Shown piece by piece: positions 46,471 to 58,507 of a stretch of DNA of 64,000 nt. The stretch is taken from assembly GCA_016858145.1 (NCBI GenBank), contig JAEHOE010000154.1, positions 124,001 to 188,000 of the forward strand. The letters are read 5' to 3'. The DNA comes from Edaphochlamys debaryana (Eukaryota > Chlorophyta > Chlorophyceae > Chlamydomonadales). The position numbers were made by a program, and so were the translations under genes. Position 1 is the first letter of the stretch. Every line of letters starts with the position of its first letter. Under the pieces are notes generated by a model. That model saw only the letters and a list, made by a program, of their open reading frames with translations, was not told where the DNA came from and searched no databases.

Positions 46471-48909
46471 CCTCGCCCCCTCCATCCCCTCCCCCTCCCC
46501 TCCCCGGCTGAGCCCACGCCCTCCCCCTCCCCGTCCCCGTCCGCCACCGTGGCGGGGGTCAAGGTCACTGTGTCAGGGGCCAAGGTCGGGGGTGACCCCG
46601 GGCTGCCCGTCATCGCAGCCCTGGGCCTCCAGGTGGCGGCATGAAGACCTCACGCGCGTGCGTCCGAGCGCCATAACGCTGGTGATAGGTCGGATCTTAC
46701 TTGTAACCGAATTCAGGTGCCGAATTGAGTGGGAACCGGACCGTAACTGGAATGAGTAACGCATGAGCAATTCGCCGGCGTTCGCTTCGTAACTGGATAT
46801 GGGGCTAATGGGGGGCATGCGGGCTGTTGGCGTCTTGGGGGCAGAGGCAGGCGGAGTAGGACGTGCATGGAGGCAGGCGGCCGACTGTGGCCCGTGCCGT
46901 TTGCATATGTCTTTGAGCCGGGTACGTGCTGCACAAGTCATACGTCGCCTTCTTACAAATTGGCTTCGTGCTGCCGTGGTCGGCTTCCATCCGTTGCTTG
47001 TCATAGCGTGTGACTCGCCGCATTGAAACTCCTTTAGCTACTGAAGGTGAGCCCAAGTTGCTTGTTGCCGGTACATGTTGCCTTGTGTTGGTGCCCTCGT
47101 CTTGGGCTGGGGGGTGCGTGCGTCGTGGCGCCTGGTCTTACTGTTCTGCTGCCCCCCGAGCAGTAGTAGTAGTGTGTCACAGTGGCAGCCTCCTCGGCCT
47201 GACGGTGCTATGCCAGCACCCAACCACCTGGGGCAGCGACCCACAACGCAGGTACCGTTCAGACCCCAGACAAGACACGTCCATCGTCACATGTCTCGTC
47301 CTGAACTGGGCCGGAGCGTGTTCCCCAGTATGTGGCACTCAGCTGACGCGTGTATGGCTGCCTTGAATGCTGCAACTGGCACTGAACATGGGTCTTCACA
47401 CTGCATGGTCGTACATGCCCCCCGTCCCACCCGTTGGTCTGCTTGGCTCAGGTCATTCGCTGCTCCGCCGCAATGCAGCTAGTTCATGGCGAGCCGCCCT
47501 GGCGACAAGGCAGGTCCGGGTCTTGCGGCCTGCTGCCCGTCACGCTGCGCTCATCCTTCCAGCAGGAAGCGATAGGGGAGGCGGGCATAGCCCCCGCATA
47601 GCACACAAGCAACGGGGCTTTCTAGCACTACACGGAGCGGAGCGATAGGGGAGCGCGTCGAGGCCAGTACCTGTACGACAATCCCATGGGGGATGGGGCC
47701 CATGGGACGCTTCCAGCTGAGGGCATTACAAACTCTTACCCGCTGCAACCGCAGACACCGGACGATTGTGTGGGCACTGGGCGAAGTGCTTTTACGTGCG
47801 GCCCAGGCGGATAGGGATCTAGCCGATGCCCAACGCCAAAGACGACACTCCCCGGAGCGAGTGCAACAACTACTGAAGGTCCCCTGTCCTCACAACGTGC
47901 CCCATTTCGCACATCAGCCGATGCTACGTACAGCGCCATGCGCGCAGGCCCCCGCGTGCATACTGTTGCGGGATGCGCCCGCATGATGGGAAACACGCAG
48001 CAGGCCGCCGCCACCGCAGCAGCCCGGCTTCAGGAACCACGGCAGATGCCGAAAGGACCTGCCATGCACAGCTTACGCCAATGATAGATCCCTGCTAGAA
48101 ACCCCCTCATGAGAACCCCGCCAGCACCACGTGCAAATGCATACCCTTTCATTCATGCCTGTGACTCCACTTGCCTACTTACTTGACATGCATCCAGTGC
48201 TGGACACACTAGGCCACACAAAGCTGGCACAGACTTCACGCCTCTTGGCCCTGCGCCAATCGAACAGGCCAGGCGCGCACACACTTGCTTGCGGACAAAC
48301 ATATCAGGAAAAAGGCACGGCCTCATCTGAAGCCATCAGCAGAAAGATCGCGGGTCGTCCCATTTGTATAGGTGGGGTGCCCGCGCCTCCCCTCGCATCA
48401 TGCTTCGACTGCAAACACACTGCGCTCAGTTTGCTTCTCTCCTCACACCACTATCCAATCACCCCCTCACGCCAGCCAGTCAGCCAGCACCACTCGAAAG
48501 ATATCGACCAATCCAGCATTCGCACACGGCGGTAGCCAGCAGCAATTGCCAGCAACTCACCACGCGCACCACGCCCCCCTGCCCCTGGGGGCCCACAAAA
48601 TGCAGCGACAGCGCTCGACTGCGGCGGGCAAGGGAGCCCATGCCGCAGGCAGGAAAAGGAACCATGCCTCTGCATTACGAGCACTTCGCAGCCATGCCTC
48701 GAATGACGCTGACTTCTTCATCTGCCCGGGTCAGCCGCGTGACAACAGACCTTGGCCCTCTTTCGACCCGCGCTGGACGGTGCGCGCTCGCCGCCTGTAC
48801 GATCCCCTCCACAACCACACACAGCTCAGCGCGCAGGCCAGCGGGGGAGCCCTACTCGACGCCTCAGGCACCCCTGCCCCCCCCTCCTCCTTCCCCTCCA
48901 TCCCCCGCC

Positions 48910-51900
48910 TCACGCCGCCACCTGCACGCCCTCCGCGCCCCGCTCCCCGCCCTCCACCTTGCTTCCGCTCACACCCTCAGCCTTGCCCGCCGCGCCGCCC
49001 CGCTTTCCAGACGCCGGGGCCTTGGGCGCCGCGCCCACGCCCCACGCGGCCCGCATCAGCCCCCACCAGCCATCCACCAGGAAGCCCAGGGCCAGTCGCG
49101 CCACGGACATGGGCAGCGGCTGCATGTGCATGGGCTTGGGCACGGCCTGGCCCGTGATGGGCACCCGGTACACGGCCTGAGGGCGGGTGGAGAGGGGGGA
49201 GGAGAGGGGAGGAGAGGGCAGTGGGGAGGGGGTGGAGGGGTGACCAGGTGCCATGGTGTTGGAGTGTCCTCACAGCGTCAATCAGCGTCTAACATGCGCC
49301 CAGACGGGTACGCTCTGCCCCCCCCTCCCCCTCCGCCACACCTCCCGAGCAGTTCACACCGCAAACCCCCTCTCCCCTCCTCTTACTCTTACACCCCCCT
49401 CCCCACCCCCATGCCCCGGGCCCATGCCCCCGCCCACCCACCTTCTGCAGCCCCTCCACCAGGAAGGGGTTGCCCATGAGCCCGATGCCGCTGCCCACGT
49501 CCGCCACCGTCTGCCCCCCCTCGAAGGCGCCCCAGGTGGAGGTGCCGGTGATGAAGGACACGGCGGACCAGCAGTTGACAGACACCAGGCCGTAGCGCAG
49601 GGAGTCGATGGCCTGGGGTGAGGGGAGGGAGGAGAGGGGCGGGGCAGAGGAAGGGGGAGAGGGAGAAGAAGGGGCGGGTCAGAGGGCGCGAAGGAATGAT
49701 GCAAACCCATCTTGTTGACGCCGTGAAGGCTCACGCGAAGGCCCTCCGTCCCCCACTCTCCCACGCCCACACCGCCCCCCCACCCACCTTCTCCACGGCG
49801 GCCCCGCAGCTCTTCTCCAGGTCCGGGTGCACCACCAGCATGCAGCTGAGCGTGCCCCACAGCGACTCGTTGGCGAAGCGGGTGGCGGCGTCCAGGAAGG
49901 CCTCGGGGCCGGAGGTGGGCAGCCGCACCACCGTCAGCACGGGGGCAAAGGGCTCCACCTGGGCAGAAACGAGGAGGAAGGGGCCGGCATGGAGTCAGCC
50001 CGCTGCTCCGCCTTCCTTACATCCGTAACAGCGCGGCCACTGGTGCGCGACAATTGAGCCCGATGAGCCCTTGCGCTACTGCCAGCTGGGCACGTCGTGA
50101 GAGGCGCGGCACCACCCGAGCATCGGCCCCGCCCCCACGCCCGCGCAAACGAGGACACGGTCAAGGGCCCACCTGGAAGGCGTACTCCTGGCTCATGTCC
50201 TCGGGCACCTGCCGGGGGGTGAGGGGAGGGAGGGTGCAGGCAGGTGAGCACGGGCTGGGGAGCCGGAGAACTGGGGAGGTGGAGCGCCGGACCCTCCCTC
50301 GCGTACAGCCTGCCGCCTGCCTGCCTGCCTGGCTCCACTGCCAGCCCGCCTCTGGCCCCTCAACCACCGCATCTGTTCCGATAGGACGCCACTCCCCAAC
50401 TGCCCCTCAGTCCCTTGCTGGGCACCTCTCCTTTCTCTCGTCGTCCCTCTCCTCTCCGCCCTAACTCCAAACCCCTCAAGCACCCCTCCGGCACCCCGCC
50501 ACTCCCAGGCCCCTCCACCGCCCGTTCGCCCGCCGACCGCCCACCTTATCCAGCACGTTGATGAGGTACGGCAGCGGCTCCCCCAGCGGGCGGCTGCAGG
50601 CCTTGGCGGGCGCCATCACCTCCTCGCAGCCCGGGTAGCGCTCCTTGAAGGCGGCGTAGCTGCAGGGGGGTGGGGGAGGGAGAGGGAGCGCGATTGAGGG
50701 GGCAAGCGGGAACAAGCGGCGCGTTCAGGCCAGTGTTCAGCGCTCTGGTCCCTCACGCCACAGCGCGCCCGCCCCAGCACAATTAGTCCAAGGTGCCACG
50801 CACCAACCACCCCCGAGAGCCCCGAACCCCCTGGCCTCCAATACCAGCCCCCCGCCCAGCCCCGCTCTTCCCCCCCCCCGCACACCGCTGGTGGATGCCG
50901 GGGTAGTATGGCGGGTCCAGGGGCGTGTGGCGCATGATGGAGCGCACCCGCTCCAGGAAGGCGTCGGCCTGGGCCCAGTCGCCGGGCAGGACCAGGACCT
51001 GACAGGGGGAGGAGGGGAGGGACGGAGGGGGAGGCAGGGTGTGGAGGGGTGAATCCGGGTGGGGAGCTTGAAAGGATGGTGAGATTGGTGACCAGGGGAC
51101 CGTCGCCTCTGTGCCGGCATTTCCCACCCGCCCAGGCCGCTCAGCATACCCTCGCGCACCCCCACCGCCACCACCCACACCTTGGCTACGGCCGGCCGGC
51201 TAGTCACCGCGCTTACATAAGCAGCCCCCCACCACACACCTTAGCCGAGTTGCAGTTGCAGCCCGTGTTGGAGGTCACGGCCAGGACCTGGGGGCCAGGG
51301 GTGGAGCGAGGGGGGGGACGCGGAGTGAGCATCCCGGGGGGGCAAGGTGCGGTGTTCCGGGGCTGTCATGGCCGAGACCAACGCCTCGCGCTCCACCGAG
51401 CCACCGCTCCGCCAAGGCCGAGCCCCTGTGCGTGGAGGACCGGCCCCAGCTGCGGCCATACTGTCCCTGGCTTCCTGCGCCCTCCCACCCTACCTCCATC
51501 CCGTCTGCATCTACGTGGCGTCTGCCTCCCCCGACTTTTCCGCCGCCCCCTCCCCCCTCTCCAACTCACCAGGTTGGCCGCCTGCTCCTTGATCTGCAGG
51601 TCCGTGAACTCCGCGGGCGCAACGATGAAGGGCGTCACACAGCCCAGCTCCGAGGTGATGGGCACCTGGGGGGTGAGTCGGGGGGCGGGCAAGTTGGCAG
51701 GAATGGGTCCGCGTGCGATTATCGTGAGGCCATCATGTGCGCGTCCACCCGCTCGACCCTTGCCTGCCCCTAAACCCTAAACCCTAAACCCCCCAAAGGA
51801 GCTGGTGCCAACCATCCGCGCCGCGCCCCGCGGGCCCCCGCCCAATCCCACCCCACCCCGCCCCAGCCCACCCCGCCGCCCCCACCTTGAGCAGGGGGTC

Positions 51901-54366
51901 GTTGGCCGCCCTCCGCCGCGCCTGCTCCTCGGGGGAGGAGCCCCACACGATGGCGTCGTGGGTGGCGGTGCCGCCTGGGGGTGGAGGCGAGGAACAGGGA
52001 GGGCAAGGGGCGCAAGCTCGAGCGTGCTCCATACCAACACTCGCCCGGCTCCCTACCCTCCTGTGCGCACATTACTCACGCCTCCCAACCTCCTCCCTTT
52101 CGGATGGTGGTGCCGCAGAGTGCGTGCACGGCGGCACGAAACACACGCGCCCTCCCCTTTCTTTCCCCCCCCCTTTCCCCCCCCCCCCCCGCCCCCCCCG
52201 TCATGTGCACGCAGTCCACCAGGGGGTGGTACAGCAGGGCACGTGCACGGCGGCACGAAACACACGCGCCCTCCCCTTTCTTTCCCCCCCCCCTTTTCCC
52301 CCCCCCCGCCCCCCCCCGTCATGTGCACGCAGTCCACCAGGGGGTGGTACAGCAGGGCACGTGCACGGCGGCACGAAACACACGCGCCCTCCCCTTTCTT
52401 TCCCCCCGCCCCTTTCCCCCCCGCCCCACCCGTCATGTGCACGCAGTCCACCAGGGGGTGGTACAGCAGGGTGCGGGTCTCCGCGGGGGAGGGCAGGTAC
52501 AGGGACCGCACGTAGCCGGCCTGAGGCGCAGACAGGTGCAGAGGCGGGACGGGACATGGGGAGGGGTCGGGGGTAAGGCGTGTCTATCGAGCGGTCGCGT
52601 GGCAGAGGCTGCGGAAGGACGGGGGCACACCACGACACAGGTGCCAGCGGGCGGAGGGGGCTCGGGACCGATGGCGTCCTGCCGTCCCCGCACTCCAGCC
52701 CACCCCACTGCAACCCCCGCCTCCGCAACCCACGCCCCGGCCCACCTCACCTCGATGAGGGGTGCCATTACGTAATCCGCGAAGCGGTGCCAAGCATCCT
52801 GGGTGGTGGGGGACGGCAGGAGCGTTAGGAAGTCGGGTGCACAGGCATGGCGGGACCGCGTCGCCTCGCCAGTAGGGCAAAGCCAGCTCAGGCACAGAAG
52901 TCAAGGGCGGGGAGCAGCAACAGACAGCACCAGTACGGCGCCGCACCTGGATGGGGTGGGGCTTGACCGCCGCCACCTCGCCCCGCTCGTACAGGACCAC
53001 CAGGGCGTCCTTGAGGGCCAGGAAGCCCTGACAGGGGGGAGAGGGGGGAAGAGATTGTGAGGCGGTTGGGAGTTAACGGGAGGGCATCGACTAACCGGCC
53101 GCACTGCGGACGAGGGGTTCGGGGGGAGGGAATGCTACGGGTGGATTTCAAGATACCGGTAGCTGGACTTGACAGGACCTGGGAGGAGCCGTCTGAAACG
53201 GCACGGACGTAGTTTCCCAGCCCAAGGCAGCGCCCCTCCTGCGGAGGCCCCCGGCTGCACCCGCAGGCTGCACCACACACACCTGGCACTGGCACCTGTT
53301 TATCGCGCATCAACCCGAGCACCCAAACACACCTGGTTGCCCGCCCCCAGAACGGCGCACACGCGGCCCTCGTGCTTCACCGTCCCGTCAGCGCCGTACA
53401 GCTCGGCCTGCCGTACGGTCTCCTCGCCCGGCAGCAGGTACAGCTCGTTGACCGAGCCCGGCTGTAGCAGGCTGTTGCGGTCAGCCCAGGAGAGCGGGAA
53501 GGTCTGCGGGGCGGTGGAGAACGACGTGGCGCGGGTGAGGGCGGGGTTCGTCGCGCGCGCGAATGGAGAGTAGGCCCAGGCGACGACGGACGGGCCCGTT
53601 TCCCTAATATCCAATCATGCATATCCCTCATCATAGTTTCACAACCGCTTGCGCTCTCATGCGCCTCACCTTGACCACCTTCTGGCCGTTGGCGGCCGTA
53701 CGTACGGGCAGCTGCTGGGCCTTGCCCGTGGCCGCCAGCTGTCGTAGCGTGTTGGCCATGCGGTACATGTACGTGGCGGGCGTGCCCGTACCCGCCAGCA
53801 TCTCGCCCGCCACCAGCTCCTGGGGATTCCGGGGGGGGAAGGATGTGGGGTGGGCGGAGATCGGAGGGGGCGACGAGGTGGGGGGGGGGGCGAGGTCGGG
53901 AGGCCATGGGGGAAGAGGGGAGCGTTTGCGGAATGGGTGTGCGGGGCAAGCAAGGTCAAGCATTTGGGGGTGTTTGTGACAGAAAAAGGGGATGGGGGCT
54001 GCGCCGGGGCTGGTTGCGAAGGCGCGAGGGGTCGGGCGCCCTTCGCCACACATCCCGGGGCCCACAACATCCTAAGATGGCAAGCGCGCACGTACCGGGT
54101 CGTCGCCGTTGCCCTTGACCTCGGCGCTCGCGCGACCCGCCTCCTCCATCTTGTCTAGCAGCCGGCGGCGCACAGCCTGCGGGAGTAGACAATGTTGATG
54201 CTCCTGAAACGCAGGCCTAGGCGCGTCGGCTAGGCCTCAATTTTGGCAGGAGCTCTGGTCTCACATCAAGGAGGTCAGCTTTGCGCGTCAGGGGCAGCTT
54301 GGCCCACTCCAGCTTCTTTGCTTGCAGCGCCTGCAGCGCCTCGGTAATTTGCGCTTCATAGTCCAT
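48910..54366 (-). CDS. aldehyde-dehydrogenase-superfamily protein
   Basis: Sixteen exons join in frame to 609 residues: 54265-54366, 54096-54176, 53670-53819, 53333-53503, 52947-53027, 52751-52798, 52430-52520, 51886-51974, 51570-51665, 51240-51287, 50886-50998, 50545-50659, 50173-50208, 49788-49958, 49442-49612, 48910-49176. ALDH landmarks are CAVLGAGNQ, AAVKPHP (NAD-binding lysine region), VHMTGGTATHDAIVWG and TSELGCVTPFIV (Glu277, general base). NTGCNCNSAK (Cys315, probable nucleophile) and EPFAPVLTVVRLP follow, then a C-terminal FITGTSTWGAFEGGQ-GNPFLVEGLQK. The usual GQxC around the nucleophile is GCNC here, and the Glu-Cys spacing is slightly longer than normal, so the substrate is unclear. 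A basic/amphipathic tail (MSVARLALGFLVDGWWGLM, then Gly/Lys/Ala-rich) is not part of the core. No transit peptide is evident, so it is probably cytosolic. Confidence 0.9.
51768..51788. repeat. three telomere-type CCCTAAA repeats in an intron
   Basis: Three perfect CCCTAAA units, TTTAGGG on the other strand, the plant-type telomere repeat, lie inside the ALDH intron between 51666 and 51885. Confidence 0.9.
52123..52470. repeat. tandem 118-120-bp units including an exon end, ALDH intron
   Basis: Units begin about 52123, 52243 and 52361. Two intronic copies (52200-52239 and 52318-52357) duplicate the last about 40 bases of the genuine exon (52431-52470, encoding LLYHPLVDCVHMT) and run into G-rich sequence where the donor lies. 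The rest of each unit is CCCTCCCCTTTCTTTCCCC-type intron sequence. Confidence 0.93.
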
Positions 54367-54897
54367 GGCTGTAGCCGGGGCGCACATCTTTGCTTAGAGG
54401 GTACTGCCTCGTGCGGAAAGCGGAGTAAGCGGCGTTCCGGTCAAGGTCGCGGGCAACACCCTCGCGACTCGCCCATGCGGAACGGGTGGCCGACAGGTCT
54501 TGCGCCCGCTCAACTTCGCCAGTGCCAATTCAGGTGGGTGGCGCGCCTTCAGCCTATGTCGCCTGATGTGCTTAACCTACGGGCATTAAAGGCGCCTGGG
54601 CGACGGGGGCGGGGGGGAAGGCTGCTCCGACGGGCATGGTCCGCGGGATGGCGCAACTTGGGTTTGGAGAGTCTGCGTGCCGCGCCCCACCACCTCCCCC
54701 TTGGCCGCCTCCCCGCCCCCGCCCAAATGCGACTTCCGTGCTTACATCTTAACACGCGTCCTTGCGCAATGCGGCTCACAAGGTCTGGTCTGCCTTGAAT
54801 GTCCTGCACAAGTTCTGCCTTGATTGCCGTGCACCCATCGGAGGGGCTGCCACGCGGTGAGGCGAAGGCAGGCTGCAGGTAATCCAGCGAGGGAGAC

Positions 54898-54902
54898 TTA
54901 CA
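54898..54902 (-). terminator. candidate TGTAA polyadenylation signal
   Basis: TTACA on the plus strand, about 550 bases beyond the stop of the minus-strand gene 55454-58055. It lies just outside the conserved 3'-UTR block, at the position equivalent to the TGTAA at 61973. Confidence 0.5.
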
Positions 54903-55036
54903 TTTCAAGCGGCATGGTAATGGCCCCCAGCATTTGGCTGGGGTCCGGCCACCCATACCCTCCCTCACGTCACTCCGCGCACAATCACAGCAGCCCAGAC
55001 GGCAGATCTGTGGAGCTCACACATGCTAGGCCACGA

Positions 55037-55260
55037 TAACGCATGCCAGGTAGGGGGGCTCACGAGGAACGGTACAAAGGGGCACATGGCTTCAAAGGGG
55101 TCATTCATTTGGCTAGGCACGCACGCTACGCAGGAGCACATCCCGCCTGTTGCTTGGCGGCTCCACAGGGCGGAAGCGGGAGGAGGGGCGGCGCACGGGA
55201 CAGCACGCGGCCCGAAGCTCAGCACATGAGACCAAAGCACAACGCCCACACGTCAACACG
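55037..55260 (-). repeat. conserved 3'-UTR block, copy A
   Basis: Its reverse complement matches 61560-61848. A core of about 125 bases differs at only scattered positions (close to 90 percent identity by eye), followed by shorter conserved islands. It lies in the predicted 3' UTR of the minus-strand unknown gene. Confidence 0.85.
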
Positions 55261-55453
55261 AAACAATACTGTTACGGCCAGGAGCCCTTGCTCAAATCTT
55301 GTCCAAGCAGTTCACTAAGAAGCGACACACAGCTAACGGTCAAGGTCGAAGACGCGACAGCTAGCGGTAAAGGTTGAATTTCTCTGATCACGAGTCGGTG
55401 CACGGCGGGTTGCATGCCGTACATGCCGTACAGATGGCGCACAGGGCAGCTCT

Positions 55454-58055
55454 TTACCTGCCCATGACCTTGCGCCACTGCTGGCCCAGGGGGGAGGAGG
55501 TGCGGATGTCCTTAAGCATGGTGCGGACCTGAGGAGGGGGGTGGGAGGGATGGGGGGTGGGGGGACGGGAATAAGGGAGGAAAGCAAATGAAGGGGGGCT
55601 GTGGCTCGACGGAAAGAGAGCCCGCTTGGCTCAAGGCAAGGGTGTTGAAGAGGCACAGCGTGCGGACTGTCGTACGGCTCTGCCCCACGCGTAACGCACC
55701 TCTCGCAGCTGGGTCAGGGCCTCCGTCATGTCCTTGATGAACTCGCCTGGGGGAATGAGGGGAGGGGGGTGAAAAGGGGGGCGGGGGGAGTCAGCGGGTG
55801 GGTCCCAAGGGGGAGGGCAAGGGTGCCGCGAGATGCGTGTTCATGGCCGTGGTAGGGGGGCGGCGGTTACGCGGGGAACGGAATGGGTGTGATGGCGCTC
55901 ATGGCGGTGAAATCGAGCGGAGAGGGACAACTGGACGAGGAGCAAACAAAGGGACATGCAGGGTGGGGGTGGCGGGCATGGTGGTACGGCAAACCGTGCC
56001 GGTGGCCCCACCCACCCGACTTGATCTTCTCCTTGGCGGCGTTGATCTTGCCCAGCTCCGTGATGAGCTGCTCCGACAGCTGGCCGGAGCCGTAGTCGGC
56101 CTGCAGGCCCTGTCAGGGGGGGGAGGGGAGGGAGGGGGGAGCCGGGGGAGGGAGGGATGAGGCAAGGTGTGGAGGGTGGAGAGTAAAGAGTGGATGCCGA
56201 CGCGCGGTGGGGCGGTAGGGCACGTGGGTGATGAAAGGACGCCCTAGCTAGCTAGCAACCGGCGTGCATGTGTCCCACCTGCAGGAAAGCGATGGCCGAG
56301 ACCTCCAGGTTGAACAGACCGAAGAAGAACACGGGCACCGCTGTGACGATGGAGAGACCCACGGAGGCGGTGGCGAGGGCACCTGGGGTGTGGAGGGCGG
56401 GCACGGAGGGCGGGTGAGGTTTGGGGGTCAGAGGCTTGGACGCGGATAACTCGGTCCGGATGGGGCCTCAGGGTACTGACGGCAAGGGCTTGAGAGGAGT
56501 GCCAGCAAGACAGGAGCCCACCCCGCACCTCTTCCTCCTTCCGTCCCCTCTACCTTCGGCCCAACACGCACCCGACACTGTGTACACGATGCCAGAGGCC
56601 AGGTTGAGGGCGGCGGAGGTGATGGCGGCAGAGTCCAGGTCGGCCTGGGGTGGGTGTGGGGTGGGTGTGGGGTGGGTGTGGGGTGGGGGTGTAAAGCATG
56701 GAGCGCGTGTGAGGGGTGGGGGCGGGGAGGCGAGTGACGCGGGAGATACGTGGAGGCAATGCGTGGGGGGACGGGCACATGCAGCGTCGACAGTTACAAC
56801 CAAGCGATGCCCCGTGCCCCCAGCGTGTCCCTGCCCCTCGCAAAAGGTCTCGCCGCCACGCCGTCGAGGAAGGCCTGGACATGCTGGTCACCCGCACGTG
56901 CGTGCCGACCAAAAACACGCACGTTTTCCCCGCTTCCCCCCGCCGGCCCGGGCCCCGGCCCCACCCACCGCCACGGCGTCCAAGAAGGCCTGGAACTGGT
57001 CACCGGTGAGGGGGTCGGTCATCTTCTCCAGGTCCTGTCAGGGGGGGATGGGGGGGGGGACAAGGTATGGAGGAATGGCATGAGGCATGGGCCTGACCTG
57101 GGGTGAGGTGCGCGGCCCTTGTGCTCGGCGCTCGTACCCGGACCTGGCTCGTACGCACCGGCCTGCACACACGGCCTGCCTGCACGCACGCACACACCTT
57201 GGGGTTGAAGTCCGCTCCGCCGCCGCGGCCGCCCCGGTTGGCGAAGAGGTTGGGGCCGTCTCGGGTCTGCTGCCAGCCGAAGGGGTTGGCGGAGGGGATG
57301 GAGGAGGCGGCGCGCGGGCGGCGGCCGCTCAGGCCCCCTCCGAATACCAGCGGGTCAGTGACTGCGAGGGGGCGGGGGCGGCAGGCAGCGTTAGGGCCGG
57401 GGGGTGGGGGCGGAGTTTGTGAGGGGGTCAACGGCAGCAGGGGCGTACGGTACTGGCACATTTATGGCCCCGGGTGGACGGTTGGGGCAGCTCACGCTGG
57501 AAGCGCACGCTGTGCTAGGGCCCTTGCCCCGACCCACTCTGCTGGAACCACTTGTTGGCGGACTCGAGTGTGAAGAAGCCCTGCTGCCCCGAGCCCAGAC
57601 TCGGCCCGGCGTCCTTGGCACCACTGGTCGCGAACCACTGATTGGCGAACTGGGCGGCCTGGGGGTGGGGGAGGGTTCGATGGGGGGGCCGATAGCGTGA
57701 ACGGAGGAGGGTCGATGGGGGCTTGGGGGCCCGTCGGGGCTGCTCGCGCTAGGGTTTGGCACGCGCCAAGAACGCTGGCACCAGGGGCCCTAGGACAAGC
57801 TAACGTCGCTGTCTCCCTGTCTTCCAACAGAGGCCTTCCATACCGTCCTTGTCCTTGCACACTGGCATGCGCCCAACACCCCATCCGTCCGGTCCGAAAC
57901 CCTAGCGCAGCCTCCTTGGGACCCAGCCCCCAACGCGCACGCGCAAGCCGCGATCACGCACGCACCGCGGGGCCGGGCGTGAAGAGGAACATGCAGACGA
58001 AGACGGCGACGGTGGCGACGGGCCGCGGGGGGCAGCGGCGCCGGTGGAGGGCCAT
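55454..58055 (-). CDS. unknown secreted or membrane protein, paralogue 1
   Basis: Nine exons (57966-58055, 57538-57658, 57198-57361, 56969-57034, 56572-56644, 56279-56382, 56016-56109, 55700-55746, 55454-55528) join in frame to 277 residues. Residues 1-30 are a signal-peptide-like start (VATVAVFVCMFLFTPGPA). A polar Gly/Ser/Asn/Gln region with two similar modules follows (FANQWFATSG and SANKWFQQ). Then come an amphipathic helix (DPLTGDQFQAFLDAVAADLDSAA) and a long hydrophobic segment (SIVTAVPVFFFGLFNLEVSAIAFL). The end is a charged helical tail (KINAAKEKIK, LREVRTMLKDI). I recognise no family. The ASGIVYTVSG-ATASVGLSIVTAVP part resembles AQGTTVYN-AAAQLGITAITAGP of the divergent neighbour, with an intron at the matching place. 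One splice (exon 2 to 3) is less certain. Confidence 0.72.
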
Positions 58056-58507
58056 CGTGGGATCGGCCGACGCGGACGGCAGGCAAGGGGTCGGCGGGGG
58101 GTGTCGGGTGGGGTGTGCGCGCGTGGTATGCGGGTCTCTTGCAAGGGCCGTTTACTGTGCGATCGTCTCGATTGCGTGCGCGAGCTGGCTTATTGTGCTG
58201 TGTGTGCCGGCTGCTCTGGGCGGAATCACATGGCCTTGCCGCGCGTACGGCATGACGCAATCATCGCGGGCGCACGTGCTTGGATCTGACGTGGTTTCTT
58301 GGAACGGTCCGAGCCGTCGCCGCGCGACCTGCATTTACGCGTCGCCAAAAGCCCTGGTCAGATTCACTCAGCTTGCTTAGCAATAAAGGCAACTTGTGAC
58401 GTCGGCGGCCACAGAACCCCTCGCTCCTACACCCAGCCTCCAGCACAACAACCCACGGCGCCAGCCCACGTGTGGAATCTCGGCCCGCACCAACGACAGC
58501 AGCAGTT
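58056..58507. promoter_or_regulatory. candidate bidirectional promoter of the paralogue pair
   Basis: The 452 bases lie between two start codons facing away from each other. No specific element is identified. Confidence 0.45.

Larger units (their letters stand above)
44589..48909. other. long spacer; possible gene relic near 45.64-46.04 kb
   Basis: After the SKP1 3' UTR no complete gene is supported. Coding-like plus-strand pieces with plausible splice borders occur at about 45680-45735 (AHKTTAYSHGFHNVE before GTAGGT) and about 45911-45990 (LTVDRSVRPEALASFAANVKQEIS after CGCAG). I do not recognise the family and cannot extend the chain to a start or stop, so it may be a relic. From about 46256 to 46470 a C-rich hexamer repeat occurs. 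Confidence 0.35.
54367..55453. other. spacer: ALDH promoter side and 3' UTR of the 55.5-kb gene
   Basis: The left part is upstream of the ALDH start. From 55453 down to about 54900 it should be the 3' UTR of the minus-strand unknown gene, including the conserved block at 55037-55260. No further gene is supported. Confidence 0.45.

Noticed and set aside
45619..46644. 341-residue plus-strand open frame with hydrophobic Leu/Ala/Thr runs
   Set aside because: Its hydrophobic part is the CCCTCA/CCCTCG hexamer repeat; no membrane-protein family is recognisable and the frame crosses likely splice borders.
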